A stretch of DNA of 15,749 nucleotides, from assembly GCA_023453725.1 (NCBI GenBank), contig JAEXTB010000092.1:1-15749 (forward strand), given 5' to 3'. The number at the start of each line of letters is the position of its first letter. Within the stretch, counting starts at the first letter, position 1. The position numbers and the translations under genes are program-made. Origin of the DNA: Bacillota bacterium. GTDB lineage: Bacteria > Bacillota > Clostridia > Christensenellales > CAG-138. The notes under the pieces are model-generated. The model worked only from the letters and a program-made list of their open reading frames with translations. It was not told the DNA's origin and did no database searches. Below are positions 13,396-15,749 of this stretch, in pieces.

Positions 13396-13605
13396 ATGCG
13401 CTGCGGATGTCCGCATTGCGGAACCTATATGATTCAACGGGAAAAAGGGCTCTTAAGCGAATGCGTCTGCCCTGCCTGCAATTTAACATGTACCGCCTGT
13501 ATGGGAACGGAGCAGACCCCCATGAGCACGGACGAATTGTCCATGCAGGCGCAGTTACGCGCAAGGCTGCGCGAGCTTGAAGACCAATATGGAGCGGACG
13601 AGTAA
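13396..13605 (+). CDS. Small double zinc-ribbon protein
   Basis: This 69-residue protein has eight Cys in its first half: C3, CPHC (5-8), C23, CPAC (25-28) and CTAC (32-35). That is enough for two zinc knuckles or one ribbon plus an extra site. The C-terminal third (MQAQLRARLRELEDQYGAD) is a charged helix that may form a coiled coil. The ATG at 13396 has AAGGAG 6 nt upstream, and a longer TTG reading from 13351 lacks a ribosome binding site. It is first in the cluster with recX (48 nt gap) and birA. I do not recognise a named family, and its function is unknown. Confidence 0.82.
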   Translation: MRCGCPHCGTYMIQREKGLLSECVCPACNLTCTACMGTEQTPMSTDELSMQAQLRARLRELEDQYGADE

Positions 13606-13653
13606 AAGCTGTCCCGCCACTCCAACTGTTATTACTAAAAGGTCAGGTAATCA

Positions 13654-14160
13654 ATGATGAAAAGTATTTCGGCAAAGCAAAAGCCTAAAAAAGAAAGCAC
13701 ATCGCAAACGCCCATGGATACCGCCCTGAAATTTCTTGCAGCCCGGGCACATACGGTGCGGGAGGTAGAGCGGCACCTGGACGAGCACCAGTTCGGTGAA
13801 TTTGAGGTGCAGCAGGTCATAGACCGCCTTCTGGAGCTTTCCTATCTGGATGACGCTGCCTATGCGAGGGAATTTATGCGGACAAGGCTTGCAACAAAGC
13901 CAATCAGCCGCAACAAGCTCAAGGAGCAGTTGCTTCAGCACGAGATACCGATGGATACCATATCCGAGGCGCTTGGTGCAATAGACGATGCGCAGGAGTA
14001 TGAAAACGCGCTCCTTGTTGCAACAAAACACGCGCGTCAGCTTTCCCGCTACGAACCGAAGGAACGTTACGAGCGCCTGATGCAGCGCATGATCGGGCGT
14101 GGGTTTACCTATGAAGATTCCCGCCGCGCAATTGAGCAGGCCATGCAGGAGCCGTTATAG
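13654..14160 (+). CDS. recX: RecX-family regulatory protein
   Basis: RecX binds RecA filaments and modulates their growth, damping recombination and the SOS response. The 168-residue product has a charged N-terminal extension of about 20 residues. Three-helix repeats follow: ALKFLAARAHTVREVERHL (from residue 24), VIDRLLELSYLDDAAYAREFM (from about 55) and RYERLMQRMIGRGFTYEDSR near the C-terminus. These are typical RecX signatures, and the length is normal. Two adjacent ATGs are possible starts, with only a modest AGG-containing ribosome binding site. It is not next to recA here. Its stop overlaps the ribosome binding site of birA, so the two are translated together. Confidence 0.9.
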   Translation: MMKSISAKQKPKKESTSQTPMDTALKFLAARAHTVREVERHLDEHQFGEFEVQQVIDRLLELSYLDDAAYAREFMRTRLATKPISRNKLKEQLLQHEIPMDTISEALGAIDDAQEYENALLVATKHARQLSRYEPKERYERLMQRMIGRGFTYEDSRRAIEQAMQEPL

Positions 14161-14168
14161 GAGGAAGT

Positions 14169-15143
14169 ATGCGAAACGCAATTCTTAAGATGCTGCAGGA
14201 AAACCCGGACGGATATGTCTCAGGCGCGCGCATCAGCGAGCAGCTTGGCGTTTCCCGTACGGCGGTATGGAAACACATCCAGGCGCTGCAGCGTGAAGGA
14301 ATTGTGATAGAAGCGGTTACCAACCGAGGTTACCGCATATTGGGCGCGGCAAACGTGCTGCACCCGGCATTTATTGAACCCATGCTGCATACAAAATGGC
14401 TGGGACGAGAGATCTCGCACCTTGCCAGTGTGCCTTCCACCAACCAACTGGCCCGTCAATTGGCCGCGCAAGGATGCAAGCACGGAACCGTCCTATTAGC
14501 GGAAGAGCAAACCGCCGGGCGTGGCCGCCTTGGCCGGGGCTGGACAAATGTACCCGGTAAGGATATCTGCATGAGTATGGTGCTGCGTCCGCGCCTGGAA
14601 GCACAGCATGCGCCCCGCTACACGCTTGCAAGCGCATTGGGCGTATACCAGCTTTCAAAGACATTCGGCGCCTCTCCTTTTATTAAGTGGCCGAACGACG
14701 TTCTCATAGACGGCAAAAAAATATGTGGAATACTGCTGGAAATGGACGGCGACATGGATGCGCTAAAATCGGTTATTGTAGGGATTGGCCTGAATATAAA
14801 TACCGATGTGTTTCCCGCAGAACTTGAGAAAACGGCGACTTCTCTTTCTTTGAGCTTAGGAGCAACACTGGACCGAAACCTTGTGCTCTCGACACTCCTC
14901 AATCTGCTTGAGCCTTTGTATGACGCCTGCGAGAACGAAGACGCTTACCGCTGCCTTCTGGCCGAATATACACGCTGTTGCGGTACCATCGGACAAAGCA
15001 TAACGGTAAACGGCATACGTGAAACATTAAACGGAATTGCAGAAGGAATTGACAGCGTGGGTAGGCTGCTGCTTCGTACGCCGGACGAAACGCTCCACCC
15101 GCTTATGGCGGGCGACGTCACGCTTAAAAAGCCTATACAATAA
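14169..15143 (+). CDS. birA: Bifunctional biotin ligase/biotin operon repressor
   Basis: BirA makes biotinyl-5'-AMP and attaches biotin to the acceptor Lys of carboxylase subunits; with its N-terminal helix-turn-helix it can also repress biotin genes. Residues 1-60 hold the winged helix (ISEQLGVSRTAVWKHIQAL). The catalytic domain carries GRGRLGRGW (117-125, adenylate-binding loop), KWPND (173-177) and GKKICGILLE with the active-site Lys. A small C-terminal SH3-like domain follows (GTIGQSITV and AGDVTL). The 324-residue length matches two-domain BirA. The ATG has GGAGG 4 nt upstream, beginning at the recX stop. No biotin operator or biotin gene was seen in the window. It ends 3 nt from the convergent VanZ-like gene. 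Confidence 0.96.
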   Translation: MRNAILKMLQENPDGYVSGARISEQLGVSRTAVWKHIQALQREGIVIEAVTNRGYRILGAANVLHPAFIEPMLHTKWLGREISHLASVPSTNQLARQLAAQGCKHGTVLLAEEQTAGRGRLGRGWTNVPGKDICMSMVLRPRLEAQHAPRYTLASALGVYQLSKTFGASPFIKWPNDVLIDGKKICGILLEMDGDMDALKSVIVGIGLNINTDVFPAELEKTATSLSLSLGATLDRNLVLSTLLNLLEPLYDACENEDAYRCLLAEYTRCCGTIGQSITVNGIRETLNGIAEGIDSVGRLLLRTPDETLHPLMAGDVTLKKPIQ

Positions 15144-15146
15144 TCT

Positions 15147-15632
15147 TTATCTGAGCCACTGCATTATCCGAAGCACCCGCTGCACGGCATTTGTCTTCCA
15201 AATGCCGTACCCTGCCGCTGCACCCACAACGTTTAAAAGAATATCGTCCACATCAAAGCTGCCCACGCGGAATACAAGCTGCAGCGTCTCGACCACAAAC
15301 ACGATCACAACGATTTTCTTTAAGAATTTTCCCAGTTTTCTTGTGCCCCTTCGAACGGTCGGCATATAAATTCCCATAGGGAAAAACAGCAATAGATTTC
15401 CGATGGCATTATCAAATACAATATCGGGATTGATGGTTCGCTGCGCGGTTCTTGTGACAAGCTCCATAATTGTTTTAAACGGAATAAGGTTCACTGCAGT
15501 CTGCATGTACTCCGCAAGCGTCATGCCGTTAGACGCAAAGCGGTACTGTCTGTTTAAAAACAGCAGATAGACGAGCAGTATGCAATAACACGCAAACGTA
15601 AGATATAATAAAACGCGCATCAGCTTTTTCAT
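15147..15632 (-). CDS. VanZ-like membrane protein
   Basis: This 161-residue membrane protein has about four hydrophobic segments. The first is LLYLTFACYCILLVYLLFL near the N-terminus. VanZ signatures follow: NLIPFKTI, IGNLLLFFPMGIYMP, then ETLQLVFRVGSFDVDDILLN and GAAAGYGIW. VanZ-type proteins are linked to glycopeptide tolerance in some species, but most homologues have no defined role. The ATG at 15632 is chosen because GGGAG lies 6 nt upstream; an ATG 45 nt further up lacks a site and adds a non-hydrophobic, unrelated stretch. It converges on birA with a 3-nt gap and no visible terminator. Confidence 0.87.
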   Translation of the reverse strand: MKKLMRVLLYLTFACYCILLVYLLFLNRQYRFASNGMTLAEYMQTAVNLIPFKTIMELVTRTAQRTINPDIVFDNAIGNLLLFFPMGIYMPTVRRGTRKLGKFLKKIVVIVFVVETLQLVFRVGSFDVDDILLNVVGAAAGYGIWKTNAVQRVLRIMQWLR

Positions 15633-15709
15633 CAGTATCTCCCAGGCATGTCTTCCTTCCATCCCATAGGAAGACATACTAGCTTTAGTGTAAAAGAGTT
15701 GGGCGCATT

Positions 15710-15731
15710 TTATCCTGTTTTTGATGGATAA
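15710..15731. repeat. Inverted repeat upstream of the VanZ-like gene
   Basis: TTATCC-N10-GGATAA is a perfect 6-bp inverted repeat about 80 nt upstream of the gene start, with a TAAAAT-like hexamer overlapping it on the minus strand. It could be an operator or chance; the region continues past the window edge. Confidence 0.3.
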
Positions 15732-15749
15732 GACGCACAGACATAAAAG

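Noticed and set aside
1..15749. CRISPR arrays, tRNA/rRNA genes, insertion sequences or prophage
   Set aside because: No regularly spaced direct repeats, cloverleaf sequences, transposase or integrase frames, or terminal repeats were seen on either strand.

Overview
This 15.7 kb window looks like chromosomal core DNA of a low-to-mid GC Bacillota, most likely a Clostridia member. Supporting signs are the M50 protease-scpA-scpB cluster, a PadR/DUF2812 pair, a DUF5685/J-domain pair, a clostridial-type PPi-dependent phosphofructokinase, strong AGGAGG-like ribosome binding sites, several TTG starts, and sigma-A type promoters. No transposon, prophage, CRISPR array, tRNA or rRNA was seen. Genus-level placement is not possible from this sequence alone.

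Left part (1-5380, all minus strand): the 5' half of guaB runs off the left edge. It has its own promoter, whose -10 lies inside a palindrome. Upstream is the operon M50 site-2-type protease > scpA > scpB, with a TTGCAT/TATAAT promoter and a terminator. Next comes a secreted S11 (D-Ala-D-Ala carboxypeptidase-like) protein that has lost all three catalytic motifs. Then comes a PadR regulator > DUF2812 membrane protein operon, whose promoter carries two evenly spaced copies of the same palindrome.

Middle part (5399-10872, minus strand): a FadR-type GntR regulator, a class A penicillin-binding protein, and a three-gene unit DUF5685 > J-domain/Cys-rich protein > six-helix ECF-S-like membrane protein. 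In this last unit the first two genes overlap and the third follows 10 nt later.

Right part (10873-15749, mixed strands): a strongly codon-biased PPi-dependent phosphofructokinase (+) with a 5' leader hairpin, and a secreted peptidoglycan-binding protein (-) that shares a bidirectional terminator with it. Then come a tight + strand cluster of a small zinc-ribbon protein, recX and birA, and a convergent VanZ-like membrane protein (-).

Together the window holds housekeeping functions (purine synthesis, chromosome condensation, glycolysis, biotinylation, RecA control) and several cell-envelope genes (PBP, pseudo-carboxypeptidase, peptidoglycan-binding protein, VanZ-like). The parts most worth a second look are the catalytically dead S11 protein, the DUF5685/J-domain/membrane trio with its Asp-rich motifs and Cys-rich tail, the tandem PadR operators and the guaB -10 palindrome.
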